Shown: positions 45,266 to 56,631 of the stretch, in pieces
Layout: each line of letters starts with the position of its first letter
Position numbering within the stretch: the stretch's first letter is position 1
From: Chaetoderma sp. LZ-2023a
Taxonomy: Eukaryota > Mollusca > Caudofoveata > Chaetodermatida > Chaetodermatidae
Length of the DNA stretch: 64,000 nucleotides
Assembly: GCA_034401795.1 (NCBI GenBank)
Contig: CM067359.1
Span: forward strand, 140,341,423 to 140,405,422
Direction of reading: 5' to 3'
Program-made: the position numbers and the translations under genes
The notes under the pieces: model-generated
Databases searched by the model: none
The model's input: only the letters and a program-made list of their open reading frames with translations
What the model was told of the DNA's origin: nothing

Positions 45266-46985
45266 GTCACATCTTTTATCTTCAATAAAAGTGCGCATTT
45301 ACTAAAGAGATACATGTATCACTTTACATACATGGGCTCGCCAATTGAAGTTGTAAAGTCCTCTTGCTATTTAGGTATCGTCTTTACGTCATCTGGTAAA
45401 TTTAAAGCTGCATGTGAAAGACTGGGAGAGCAGGCCAAGAAGGCCTTATTCAAACATAAAGTTATCAATGTCAGAAATAATGTTTTAACAGCATTCACGC
45501 TCTTCCGTTCTTTAATTTTACCTATCTTATCTTATTGTGCAGAAATTTGGGCACCCTTTTACATCAATGAACATAACTACATGCAATTAATAGATAATGT
45601 GCCAGTCGAAAAGTTCCTAATTAGCTTCTGTAAATATATACGGCGGGTTAATAGGAAAGCTACTAATGCTGCTGTAAGAGGCGAACTCGGGCAATATACC
45701 ATACTCACCACGCCCCTCACACAATAAGCCAAGTTTTGGATGAGAGTATGTGACATTGACTCTGAGACAATAGTTCATCAAGCCTATATGCATTCGTATT
45801 CCTCATTAGAAGAAGATAACTGGGGTAGCCATTTAAAAAGAATCTATGGACTAGCTTTAGTTTCGAAGAAATTTGGACCGACCAAAGCACCAGAAATAAA
45901 AAGACATGTGCTAAATTACTAACTGATGCTAAGGAGTCTAGATACACATCAAACTGGCTGATTCATGTAAACAGAGATGTCACAGATCGAATTGGTACAT
46001 CTCAACAGGGTTCGAAACTTAGGTCATACCAAACAACTTTAGCATGGGGAATTATTTACTAACTGACCGCGATTTTTCTAGGCGAAATTTGTTTGCCAAA
46101 CTCAGAGTCAGTGCACATGATCTCCAGATAGAAGTGGGGAGACATAACATTCCCAAAACTCCTGTAGAAAAAGAGTATGTTCGCTTTGTAATATTCAAGC
46201 TGAGAGACATTTTATTCTAAAATGTCAATTTTACCACAGTGAAAGGCAATTGCTATTTAATTACCTTAATGTTTTTGTTAACTTTGCTTCCCTCAGTGAA
46301 CAGGACACATTTGTGTCCATAATATCCTACAATAACGGTGACACTGAGGTCTGCAAACCGGTACTAAAATATGTCACTGATTGTTTCATGAAAAGGCAGA
46401 ATGCGTTGGCTCCGAAACAATGCACTAACCCACCACCATCATTAGTAATTGTAAAATAGCTGGGTGAAGAGGTGACATCGTTATCTTCTGTGTCATAAAA
46501 TCTCATGGTGATTAAACTGTCATGGGATATTGAGATATGGCGAGTGGTGATGTTGCTTCTTTATTCAGCGATCCTGGCGGAGGTTTCAGGCAACAGTCAG
46601 TGAAGTTTCCACTGTAACTAATGCGCGGTATCTAGCAGAACATTAACTTCAACATTAACTTCAAATTTACACTTACAATGAATGATATGTAGTTTCTGCT
46701 CGTATATTAATATAACTACTTAATTTGATAACAGAGCCATCAGCCTTAATTCGTGGATGTCATCTTATTTGCGCGTATGTGTGTGCGTAGGTGCGTGCGT
46801 GCGTGTGCGTGCGTGTGCGTGTGCGTAGGGAGTGTGTGTAGGGAGTGTGCGTGTGCGTGTGCACATCGTATATATGATGTATATTTTAATTATTGTCAAC
46901 TGTATATCGTAGGTACTATCTATGTATGGCTATATCTATATGTATGTAGATCTTGTGCCAATAAATAATCTGAATCTGAATCTGT
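45266..46985 (+). pseudogene. 3' end of an L2/CR1-like non-LTR element
   Basis: The post-RT region (45314-45727) has YLGIVFTSSGKFKAACERLG, FRSLILPILSYCAEIW and KYIRRVNRKATNAAVRGELG, typical of the thumb and connection after the RT palm. It continues in shifted frames (45740-45922; 46200-46460, with ESHFILKCQFYHSERQ). A GT/GC-rich 3' UTR follows, and the element ends at AATAAATAATCTGAATCTGA, a short TCTGAA repeat tail. Heavily 5'-truncated; no catalytic RT residues are left. Confidence 0.72.
46786..46862 (+). repeat. TGCG/TGTG simple repeat
   Basis: Impure GTGCGTGC run in the 3' UTR of the preceding element. Confidence 0.9.
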
Positions 46986-47920
46986 ATCCAACGAAAACCT
47001 GTAAAGCTATGCTCCCCATGACGCAGCGTGTAGCAACGTCAGCAGTACTACAAAGCGGCGAGGCCAGGGTTTTACTTTGCCTCGATGGCTCGCATTCTCC
47101 TTAGTTGTATGCTTTGTAGATAGGTATATGTGGGTGAACTCTGTTTTAGAAACATCCATAAAAAGATTCTCAATTTTTAGCTTGCTTGCAACTATTGGGA
47201 GACGTTCGTTAAGGGGTTTCTTTTCCTCGTCTATGAAGTCCATGTCGTCTGCATACTCCATCTCTAGCGGCATACCCAGTATGAACACTGGGGTGGGGGT
47301 GGTGGTTGGGGTGGGGGCTGATGGTCTTGTGGAATTTTCCTGCTGGGATTTCAATGCAGCAGCAAGGTAAAAGGTGAAAAGCACAGGGGATAGACCAGCT
47401 CCCTTTGGGGAGCCGATTGATGTCTCAAACTCTGCAGACTTCACTGACTTGACTCGTCCTCTCAGCTTGGTGTCCGCAAGTAGTAGGCTCACTAGTCGTA
47501 GCTTATCCGTGTTGCAACTGGCCTGGCGTAAACATCTAGGATCTTTGAGCGGTTAATGGTGTCGTAGGCACGTGACATGTCAATGCCCATTTTGTGGAAA
47601 TCTCAGTGCATGGACATGCCTACTGACACAAGCATGCGTTGAGCCCATACAATGTGTGCGCAGCTGCTTCCATGTTTAAAGCCACTTTGACATGATCCGG
47701 TGAAGCCATCGATCTTGTCTCGGATGCGACATACAGTAACATTGGATAGGATTTTCCGTATGCTGTTGAGGAGCGCAGCGGGCCGCGGATTGGCTGGGAG
47801 CGAGGTGGCTTCTTGGGCTTGGGTAGCGTATAAGGGTGCCTTACAGCATCGATGGGAAGGTGGTGCGTAACAGCTGAATTGATTAGGCGTGATCGGCTTT
47901 GAAATACTCTCACTTACGAA
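46986..47920 (-). pseudogene. second non-LTR reverse transcriptase fragment
   Basis: On the minus strand: RPAALLNSIRKILSNVTVC and QSGFKHGSSCAHIVWAQRML (about 47790-47620), MGIDMSRAYDTINRSKIL (about 47590-47540), then a 161-codon piece (47492-47007) with GSPKGAGLSPVLFTFYLAAA and MEYADDMDFIDEE. These are RT blocks 1-5 in order, with the YADD catalytic motif. Frameshifts lie near 47600 and 47500. It is a different lineage from the L2-like and I-like elements in this window (ADDxDFI-type palm). A short GGGTGGGGGTGGTGG insertion interrupts the palm. Confidence 0.72.
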
Positions 47921-48261
47921 CTTGAATAGTTAATTGCGCATGACATAAGACTGTTAATAATGTTATTATCCTTATCAAGTATGTATGTATTGGAGATGAC
48001 CAGTCATGTCTTTCCATGTAGCATAGCTACCAGTACTCACCTCCAACAGAAAATAAAATATGATCGGCAATGGTTTACATATCAAACACCAGAGCTCACA
48101 GCACCACATGCGTCACTAATTGGTGAAAAATAAATAATGAATTACATTTGATGTGTTTTAATATTATTATGATAATAGTGTCTGTGCAGCCAGTAGTATT
48201 CTTTAATTTTCAAATATTGGGCGACTACGAGACACTATTATTATTATAAATATTACACATC

Positions 48262-48456
48262 AGTTTCAAAATATACAACAGAATGTTTATTAAATAGTAA
48301 AGATATACAGTTCGTACAACTTGACGAACTATTAAGCGTATATGAGAGACTAAATCGTGTCATTCATGACGTAATTTATTATGACGTGAGTCTACACGTG
48401 TCGTAGTAGATTATGCCGTCTTATGATTGACTGAGAAACTGGATTCATCAATTCGA
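48262..48456 (+). mobile_element. MITE-A, 3' half
   Basis: From CAGTTTCAAAATATACAACA to GATTGACTGAGAAACTGGA. Confidence 0.65.
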
Positions 48457-48477
48457 AAGAGGCGATGTACATTCATA

Positions 48478-48688
48478 ACAGCAGCGGATGTAAACAACAG
48501 AGCTATGAATATATAAGCATATCTAGTTTTTATGCAAACAAATAACTTTAGCTTGCAATAGAAAACACACACTTCAGAATCTGGTTACAGCAACAATAAT
48601 CCAAATTAAAAAATACATTGCAGTGGCTATGACAAAATACCAGATTATACAGAATGCTGCTGCTAAAAGTGTCACATCTGTATCCAAA
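48478..48688 (-). pseudogene. GPCR paralogue pseudogene, TM3-TM4 part
   Basis: Aligns along its length with 36290-36490 of the intact receptor. Shared landmarks include GTGTCACATCTGTATC, CAAAATACCAGATTATACAG and AACAATAATCCAAA. Many substitutions and small indels break the frame. It stops at a MITE-A insertion on its high-coordinate side. Confidence 0.82.
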
Positions 48689-49058
48689 ATGGATCTTTCC
48701 AGTTGTAGCTATGCCCCGCTCACCTCTAGCTCAGCTCCACCCACACCTCGCTCGGGGTCGATCGAACTCCCTGACTATCAATTTCCAGAAAACTATACAG
48801 ATAAGCTGTTAAATATTTAAAAACTAATTTTAATGGGTGCTGTTGCTACCTACCGCCCAGTCAAATTAGTTAAACAAATATTCAACATAATGTTTATTAA
48901 GTGGTACAGACACACAATTCGTGCAACGTGTCGGACTTTTAAGCGTTAAAGATGGTCTACATCGAGTAATTCATGCCATAATTAATTATGACGTCATCCG
49001 ACACACCACTTAATTGATTATGACGTCATATGATATGGATAAACTGGAAAGGTCCTTT
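48689..49058 (+). mobile_element. MITE-A inserted into the GPCR pseudogene
   Basis: Starts ATGGATCTTTCCAGTTGTAG and ends ATAAACTGGAAAGGTCCTTT. The two receptor halves on either side continue one another, which dates the element as younger than the receptor duplication. Confidence 0.85.
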
Positions 49059-49290
49059 GGACGTACCCAAATAACAAACGGTTCTGACAAGAGCACTATA
49101 ATATTTGATATACAGGCCTATTAAGCGCCACAAGATGTTGTGTCAGAGAAAAGCATTGCATTTGTTTTCTCACAAGTGCAGACACAGGCAGTATATTTCC
49201 ATAGATACAAAATATCATCATCACCAGCACGACATATTTGTAGAGGATGCAATCTATTTGTAACAAGCATTCTGTAAGTATTGTTTGGCA
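49059..49290 (-). pseudogene. GPCR paralogue pseudogene, N-terminus-TM2 part
   Basis: Corresponds to 36505-36700 of the intact gene. The deduced stretch YGNILPVSALVRKQMQCFSL parallels CGNVLSVAVLVRKQMRHFST, and ACAAGAGCACTATAAT is shared at the DNA level. TM5-TM7 were not found nearby. Confidence 0.85.
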
Positions 49291-49785
49291 ATACATGCCC
49301 CCTATCTGGTGATATAAATCTTTTGAGATGGACAGTCAAAAACTCTATTAAAAATTGATGGAATCAGCTGAAACTCGAACTTGATCTGTAACTTCTCATA
49401 ACAAAGCGATATACCAAGTTTCAGTTATATATGGTGAAGGAGAACGAAAAAATCTTGAAAGCTGATATGTTTGTATTTCATAAGTCGAAAGGGGGCATAA
49501 CTCCACCAAAATTCTGGGATTTCAGGGTTCAAGGTATATAAAGCGATCCCAGCGCACGTAAAACCTGGGCGGAGCTTAGGTAGAAATGGGCGGGGCATGG
49601 TTTGAAACATGGATCACTCAAAACACGATGTTCATTAGCTCCACTAGCATATTAGCCACGCAGTATTCAGTCGGCAGCGTTGAGTTTCAGTTCATAAAAT
49701 AGTGTAAATATTACTTATTCGCAGACCACATGCAAATTCAAAGTAACAAGCACGGTGAATATATTACAAAGAATATTGTGAAATC
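49291..49785. other. no recognised gene
   Basis: A patch at 49555-49605 (CGCACGTAAAACCTGGGCGG, then GAAATGGGCGGGGCATGG) matches the end box of MITE-A, a likely remnant. Confidence 0.4.
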
Positions 49786-50178
49786 AATGGGCCATTTCAG
49801 TTTATCCATCCATCATATGACGTCATAATCAACTACGTGACGTGTACAATGCCGAAATAAAGAATGACGTCATGAATGACGTAGATAAGTACGTCACGAA
49901 CGTATAATTGGTGACCGACTAAACGTTGTTATACGAATTGTATGTCTTTACTAATTAATAAAGATGTTGTTGAATATTTTGAAACTAATTTGACTGAGCG
50001 CTGTATTCCATAGGCAGCAACAGCGCCCAGTTAAATTAGTTTCAACATATCCAACTGCACAGTTTTCTGGAAATTGATAGTCAGGGAGTTCCAGAGATCG
50101 ATTGATCCAAACACGAGCGCGGTATGGGTGGATTTTAGCTAGAGATGGGCGGAGCATAGCTAAAACTGGAAAGGTCTG
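49786..50178 (-). mobile_element. MITE-A, full length
   Basis: AATGGGCCATTTCAGTTTAT ... AAAACTGGAAAGGTCTGTT. TGACGTCATGAATGACGTAG lies inside. Hairpin almost complete. Confidence 0.85.
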
Positions 50179-50423
50179 TTTTGCTTGGAAGACAGAAATT
50201 TTGCCTTGATTTCAAAATATTTAACAACGTTCGAGTACGTACTGTTGGGATAAACAGTACGCGAAGTACTGTAACCTACATATTGGAATTTCAGGGTTGA
50301 AGCGTTATCCTTTGAGCCTTGAACTCACAGAATCTTAATTTCAAGCTAAATTTATAGGCAACCTGTTGAATGAGCAACATCCCCACAGTCAAATACGTTT
50401 CAAAATATTCAACAGAATATTTA

Positions 50424-50876
50424 TTAAAGGTGCATATTTACAGCTAAATGCTTAAAAATAAAAGTATTAAAATTATATACTTATAGAGGCTTAAATTATG
50501 TGTGTCGATGTAGGGGAATGAAAGCAATTACTTATCCTAGCATATGATGATTTCATTTCTGGTAAATTAACATGATTTTTTAAGTTATGAAATTGAATTA
50601 GAGACACGAGCCCCTTATTCAGATTTACAACTAAAATTCTATTAATTTATGCGAAATGAAACCATCATATACTAAGATTTAATTCGTTTCATTACATATA
50701 GGTAAACAATTTAAGCCTCTAAAAGTCATCATACTAACATACGCACTCACATCGCTTAGCTGTTCGATACGAGAGCGATAGTGGGAGGGCGAAACGATGC
50801 GATAGGACGATGCTAAAGGCTATACAATTTTAACAATTTTATTTTAAAGCATTTTGGTGTGAATATGCACTTTTAA
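50424..50876. mobile_element. MITE-C copy carrying a MITE-D insertion
   Basis: TTAAAGGTGCATATTTACAG ... GTGTGAATATGCACTTTTAA. At 50727-50812 an 86-bp segment interrupts the conserved box CTAAAAGTATACAATT. Confidence 0.82.
50727..50812. mobile_element. MITE-D, 86-bp copy inside MITE-C
   Basis: CATCATACTAACATACGCAC ... ATAGGACGATG. Flanks CTAAAAGT (50719-50726) and CTAAAGGC (50813-50820) fit an 8-bp duplication with two changes. The uninterrupted MITE-C copy at 38199 shows the empty site. Confidence 0.7.
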
Positions 50877-51051
50877 ATTGTTTTAGAATTCTGCGTTTCA
50901 TGTTAAAAGTGATGATAACAAAGAAATACCTATATTGGCGCATATTCCCTGCCGATGCCATTTTTGTTTATATACACACATGTTGCAGAAAATACTGTTG
51001 CCATGGTTTTATAATAATGATACTCACCACTACATCGCGTAATGGATGAAT

Positions 51052-51428
51052 TCGATATGCCGCTCAAGTACATGGCGTCATAATCAATTACGTCAGACGT
51101 AGGCAGACGTCACAATCATAATTGACCAAAATCCTGTCGTGAAGCTGGAATAGTCCGTCAAGTGAACGAATTGTATGTCTTTGATGAATTTACTATTTAA
51201 TAAATATTCTGTTGAACATTTTGAAACTAATTTGACTGCGCGCTGTTGCTGCCAGCAATACCACCCAGTCAAATTAGTTTCAAAATGTTCAACGGTTTAC
51301 CTGTATAGTTACCTTGATATTGGAATTCTAAGAATTCTGGCTTCGATCTTTTCCTACTCGGACAACGTGTGTCCACGTGCTAGTTAGCTAGTAATGGGCG
51401 GCGCATAGCTACAGATGGATCCCTCCGC
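51052..51428 (-). mobile_element. MITE-A, diverged copy
   Basis: GCGTCATAATCAATTACGTC, the ACGAATTGTATGTCTTTGA box, hairpin arms with a short loop, and GGGCGGCGCATAGCTA at the end. Confidence 0.75.
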
Positions 51429-51454
51429 ACCGCTGTGATGCCTATAACGCAGCT

Positions 51455-51640
51455 TACTGGGCCGGTACAGGTCTGATACTGGGCCAATACTAGTATAATA
51501 CTAGGTCAATAGTGGTCAAATACCGGGACAATACTGGTCCGATACCGGGCCAACAAAGGATCAATACCTGGCCGTTACTGGTCCAATACCAGACCAATAC
51601 TGCTCGAATACCGGGTCAGTACTGGACCAATACCCGAAGG
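51455..51640 (+). repeat. degenerate minisatellite, 14-15-bp unit
   Basis: About 12 units of GGGCCAATACTGGTC-type sequence with many variants. A similar motif (GGTATTGACC, CGGCCCGGTA) is at 1390-1430. Confidence 0.8.
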
Positions 51641-51924
51641 AGAGAAATGCTTGTATGTTGGCATACGCGTGTTTTCGCGCATACATATGCGCACTGAACT
51701 CCGTCCGTCTATATATCTCTGCGCATTCTTCTTATAAATACTACTAAGGGTGTCAACTCTTGGTAAATTATTGTCTGTAAGGAGTTGCTGACCTTAGTTA
51801 ATACGAGAGCCTTCCCACATGGGCGGGTTATTAGAAGAGTCTCAATGGGGATGACTATTGACTGAATAAAGGTAGACTAATGCAAAACAAATATAGTTAT
51901 TAATTTCATAATCCTAGCTTCCTT

Positions 51925-52430
51925 CCTTGTTTCCTCCCTCTCTTCCTTCCTTACTTCCCTCCTTCCTTCATTCCCACCCACTCCCTTCCTCCATCCCACC
52001 CTCCATCCCACCTTCTCTCCATCCCTTGATCCATCCATCCACCCACCCACCCAACCACCCACCCACCCACCCACCCACCCACCCACCCACCCACCCACCC
52101 ACCCACCCACCCATCTACCCCCAACACACACACACCCCCTACCGCCATCTACTCACCCACCCATCCACCCACCCGCCCACCCATCCATCCATCCAGCCAT
52201 CCATCCATCCATCCATCCATCCATCCATCCACCCACCCACCCACCCACCCACCCACCCACCCACCCACCCACCCACCCACCTACCCATCCATCCATCCAT
52301 CCATCCATCCATCCATCCATCCATCCACCCACCCAAACACCCACCCAACCACCGATTCATTCATCCATCCATTCATTCATTCATTCATTCATTCATTCAT
52401 TCATTCATTCATTCATTCATTCATTCATTT
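51925..52430 (+). repeat. CCAC/CCAT/CATT tetranucleotide array
   Basis: TTCC/CTTC sequence grades into CCAC blocks, then CCAT blocks, then a CATT run (52363-52428). Frames are open on both strands because units change but the period holds; they are not genes. Confidence 0.95.
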
Positions 52431-53617
52431 TTATTTACCTTTCTTTCACTGTTTCTGTCACTCATTTCTTCATTCGTTGGTTCGTTCGTTAGTTAGTTCC
52501 TTTGTATGTTCGGTCGTTCAGTTGTTGATTGCTTGCTTGGTTGGTTGTTTGGTTGGTTGTTTGGTTGGTTGGTTGGTTGGTAGGTTAGATGGTCGGTTGG
52601 TTGATTTTGGTTGGTTGGTTGGTTGGTTGGTTGGTTGGCTGGTTGAATGGTTGGTTAGATGGCTGGTTGGATGGATGGTTGGTTGGATGGTTGGATGGAT
52701 GGGTGGTTGGTTGGTTGGATGGTTGGTTGAATGGTTGCTTGGTTAGATGGTTGGTTTGATGAATGGTTGGTTTGTTGGATGGATGGTTGGTTGGTTGGTT
52801 GGTTGGATGGTTGGTTGGTTGGTTGGTTGGCTAGTTGGATGGTTGGTTGGTTGGATGACTGATTGGTTGGTTGGATGCTTGGTTGGATGGTTGGTTGAAT
52901 GGTTGCTTGGTTGGATGGTTGGTTTGATGGATGGTTGGTTTGTTGGATGGATGGTTGGTTGGTTGGATGGTTGGTTGGTTGGCTGGTTGGCTAGTTGGAT
53001 GCTTGGTTGGTTGGATGGTTGATTGGTTGGTTGGATGCTTGGTTGGATGATTAGTTGGTTGGATAGTTGTTTGGATGGTTGGCTGATTGGATGGTTGGTT
53101 GGTTGGTTAGATAATTGGTTGGATGGTTGATTGGTTGGATGGGTGGATGGATAGTTGGTTAGTTGGATTGTTGGTTGGTTGATTGGATGGTTGGTGGGAT
53201 GGATGGTTGGTTGGTTGGATAGTTGGTTGTTTGGATGGTTGGTTGGTTGGATTGTTGGTTGAATGGTTGGTGGGTTGGTGGGTTGGATGGCTGGTTGGTT
53301 GGTTGGTTGGTTGGATGGTTGGTTGGATGGTTGGTTGGTTGGATGGTTTGTTGGTTGGCGGGAGGGGTTAGTTGGATGGCTGGTTGGTTGGTTGGTTGGA
53401 TGGTTGGTCGGATGGTTGGTTGATTGGATGGGTAGTTGGTTGGATGGTTGGTTGGATGGCTGGTTGGTTGGTTGGATGGTTGGTTGTATGGTTGGTTGGA
53501 TGGTTGGTTGGTTGGATGGTTAGTTGGTTGGATGGTTGGTTGGTTGGATGGTTGGTGGGATGGTTGGTTGGTTGGTTGGATGGTTGGTTGGTTGGACGGT
53601 TGGTTGATTGGCTGGTT

Positions 53618-53712
53618 CGTCCGTCCATACGTCGTAGCACTATGAAAACTCATGGGCACATGCTTTTAAATAAAATATTTCTTTACCTAAATCTGTTTTA
53701 TCGAGACCAATT
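53618..53712 (+). repeat. embedded unique segment, copy 1
   Basis: CGTCCGTCCATACGTCGTAG ... TTTTATCGAGACCAATTT; AT-rich centre with AAATAAAATATTTC. Confidence 0.9.
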
Positions 53713-54087
53713 TGTTGGATGGTTAGTTGAATGGCTGGTTGGTTAGATGTTTGGTTGGTTGGATGGTTGGTTGGTTGGATGGTTAGTTGTTGGTTGGTTG
53801 GATGGTTGGTTGGTTGGATTGTTGGTCGGATGTTTGGTTTGTTGGATTGTTAGTTGGTTGGATGGTTGGATGGTTGGTTGGTTAGATGGTTGGTTGGATG
53901 GGTAGATGCTTGGATGGTTGGTTGGATGGCTGGTTGGTTGGTTGGATGGTTGGTTGTATGGTTGGTTGGATGGTTGGTTGGTTGGATGGTTAGTTGGTTG
54001 GATGGTTGGTTGGTTGGATGGTTGGTGGGATGGTTGGTTGGTTGGTTGGATGGTTGGTTGGTTGGACGGTTGGTTGATTGGCTGGTT

Positions 54088-54182
54088 CGTCCGTCCATAC
54101 GTCGTAGCACTATGAAAACTCATGGGCACATGCTTTTAAATAAAATATTTCTTTACCTAAATCTGTTTTATAGAGACCAATT
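54088..54182 (+). repeat. embedded unique segment, copy 2
   Basis: Almost identical to copy 1 (one visible change: ATCGAGACC to ATAGAGACC), and its flanking tetramers also match. Confidence 0.9.
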
Positions 54183-55237
54183 GGTTGGATGGTTAGTTGA
54201 ATGGCTGGTTGGTTAGATGTTTGGTTGGTTGGATGGTTGGTTGGATGGTTGGTTGGTTGGATGGTTAGTTGTTGGTTGGTTGGATGGTTGGTTGGTTGGA
54301 TGGTTGGTCGGATGTTTGGTTTGTTGGATTGTTAGTTGGTTGGATGGTTGGTTGGTTGGTTGGTTGGTTGGTTGGTTGGTTGGATTGTTGGTTGGATGGT
54401 TGGTTGGTTAGATGGTTGGTTGGTTGGATGGTTGGTTAGATGGTTGGTTGGTTAGATCGTTGGTTGGTTGGATGGATTGTTGGTTGGATGGATGGGTGGT
54501 TAGATGGTTGGTTGGTTGGATGGTTGGTTGGATGGTTGGCTGATTAGATCGTTGGCTGGTTGGATGGATGGATTGTTGGTTGGTTGGTTGGATGGTTGGT
54601 CGGCTTGATGGTTGGTTGGCTGGTTGGTTGGTTGGTTGGTTGGTTTGTTTGTTGGTTGGTTGGTTGGTTGGTTGGTTGGTTGATTGGTTGGTTGGATAGT
54701 TGGTTGGATGGTTGGTTGGTTGAACGGTTGGTTGGTTGGATGGATGGTTGGTTGGATGGATGGTTGGTTGGTTGGATGGTTGGATGGTTGGATGGTTGGA
54801 TGGTTGGATGGTTGGATGGTTGGTTGTTTGGATGGTTGGTTGGATGGTTGGATGGTTGATTGGTTGATTGGATGGTTGGTTGGTTTGCTGGTTGGGTGGA
54901 TAGTTGGCTGGTTGGTTGGATGGTTGGTTGGTTGGTTGGATGGATGGGTGGTTTGTCGGATGGTTGGTTGGTTGGATGGATGGTTGGTTGGTTGCTTGCA
55001 TGGCTGGTTGGTTGGTTGGATTGTTGGTTGGTTTGATGGTTGGTTGGATGGTTGGTTGGACGGGTGGTTGGTTGGTTGTTTGGTTGGATGGTTGGTTGAA
55101 TGGTTGGTTGGATGGCTGGATGTTTGGATGGTTGGTTGGTTGGATGGTTGGTTGGTTGGTTGGTTGGATGGTTGGTTGGTTGGATGGTTGGATGGTTGGT
55201 AGGTTGGTTGGTTGAACGGTTGGTTGATTGGCTGGTT

Positions 55238-55332
55238 CGTCCGTCCATACCTCGTAGCACTAAGAAAACTCATGGGCACATGCTTTTAAATAAAATATTT
55301 CTTTACCTAAATTTGTTTTATCGAGAGCAATT
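55238..55332 (+). repeat. embedded unique segment, copy 3, at the array edge
   Basis: CGTCCGTCCATACCTCGTAG ... ATCGAGAGCAATTTT, with several changes. Its right side leads into non-repetitive DNA, so it marks the array boundary. Confidence 0.88.
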
Positions 55333-55335
55333 TTA

Positions 55336-55532
55336 GGTTAACTTTAACGCTTAATTGAGGACGGACTAAGCGCTGTTGTACGAATTGTATGTCTTTACTA
55401 TTCAATAAACATTATGTTGAATATTTTGAAACTATTTGACTGGGCGCCGTTAGCTCTAAAATATTCAACAGCTTACTTGTATAGTTTTCCGCAAATTGAT
55501 AGTCAGGGAGTTCAGGGATCTTAGCTTACTCT
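55336..55532 (-). mobile_element. MITE-A, central part
   Basis: AACGCTTAATTGAGGACGGA through AGTCAGGGAGTTCAGGGATC; both termini and one hairpin arm are missing. Confidence 0.65.
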
Positions 55533-55793
55533 AAATGTATTTGTATGTTCATTGTATGAACGGTTCACCATTGCGTATTTGTTTGTTTATTCATTTGTTG
55601 ATTCGTTAATAGCCTGCTGGTCAATATGGTTTATCTTTCTTTGGTTTATTCACTCCTTCCTTCATCCCTGTTGTTCAAAACTGATAAGTATTTGATGCAT
55701 TACATAAACGCATGACTGATTACACTGGACGACATGGTTGTGCTGTAAATCTGTATCCAGTAGTACAGACATGTGCCCCTCGTAATGATCCCT

Positions 55794-55913
55794 CAGAATG
55801 CTGTAACCACTCAGAATGCCGTATCCGCTCAGAATGCTTTATCCGCTCAGAATGCTGTAACCGCTCAAAATGCTGTAACTGCTCAGAATGCTGTATCCGC
55901 TCAAATTGCAGGT
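55794..55913 (+). repeat. 18-bp tandem repeat
   Basis: About 6.5 units of CAGAATGCTGTAACCGCT. It is in phase with translation, so it makes a Cys-rich repeat in one frame, but no gene features flank it. Confidence 0.9.
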
Positions 55914-55920
55914 GAACATG

Positions 55921-56162
55921 CAGAATGGACCTTTCGGGGTTTTGCTAAACCCCGCCCATCTCTAGCTAAGCTCTATCCACCCCGCGCTCGTGCTGGGATG
56001 GATCGATCCCTGAACTCATTGACTATCAATTTCCAGAAACATATACAGATAAGCTGTTAAATATTTTGAAACTAATTTGACTGGGTGCTGTTGGTGCCTA
56101 TGGCAGCAACAGCACCCAGTTAAATTAGTTTCAAAATTTTCAACATAATTTTTATTAACAAT
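55921..56162 (+). mobile_element. MITE-A, left half
   Basis: AATGGACCTTTCGGGGTTTT start, intact hairpin (GGTGCTGTTGGTGCC ... CAGCAACAGCACCC); ends in the ATTTTTATTAAC box. Confidence 0.78.
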
Positions 56163-56365
56163 AGTCCAGGATCAGACAGCGGAAAAATATGATTTCATAG
56201 CACCCTCTCTACACACCAGCAAATCTTTATTTTCCTGAAGGAGGAATGTCTCAGCAATACTTTAAGCCAGGGTGTCAGTCTGAGTGTCGCTACGCTGAGA
56301 TACAGCTAGAAACATACTACTACCCCTTCAATCACTAAAGTTGGAATTTGAGGACATTATTTATG

Positions 56366-56413
56366 GGGGGGGGGGGGGGGGTGTGAGGGGGGCGGGTGTG
56401 GGTGGGTGGGGGT
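56366..56413. repeat. poly-G and GGGTG-rich run
   Basis: G16 run followed by GTGGGTGGGTGGGGGTGG; quadruplex-capable. Confidence 0.9.
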
Positions 56414-56559
56414 GGCATCATCTAAAATGTGACAGATTCTGAACTATGTGACTGGCTGGTAAAATAACCTGGCATTTTGATTAGGGAAAGATGTTTACAA
56501 TGCAAAACCCAGAAAAGAGAGGGCATCTTGAAGTAATACCCATCAGATTAAAGTTAAAT

Positions 56560-56561
<2 letters not shown>

Positions 56562-56631
<70 letters not shown>
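56562..56631. repeat. (AAT)n microsatellite
   Basis: About 23 AAT units. Confidence 0.97.

Larger units (their letters stand above)
52505..55235 (+). repeat. 2.7-kb GGTT/GGAT satellite with higher-order structure
   Basis: Mostly GGTT and GGAT tetramers on this strand with near-total strand asymmetry. Three copies of a roughly 95-bp unique segment are embedded at 53618, 54088 and 55238. The first two, with their flanking tetramers, are repeated at a 470-bp period. Apparent long proteins rich in W-L-V-G or N-Q-P-T are artefacts. Confidence 0.95.

Noticed and set aside
52020..52330. CCCA-rich blocks as telomeric or interstitial telomere repeats
   Set aside because: The units are CCAC/CCAT tetramers, not CCCTAA.
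53618..55332. Regularly spaced repeats suggesting a CRISPR-like array
   Set aside because: Animal DNA, spacing 470 and 1,150 bp, and the spacers are themselves satellite; no Cas-type genes.
51877..55336. Long frames rich in WLVG or NQPT that might be repeat proteins
   Set aside because: They arise from GGTT/GGAT and CCAC/CCAT tetramers in every frame of both strands.
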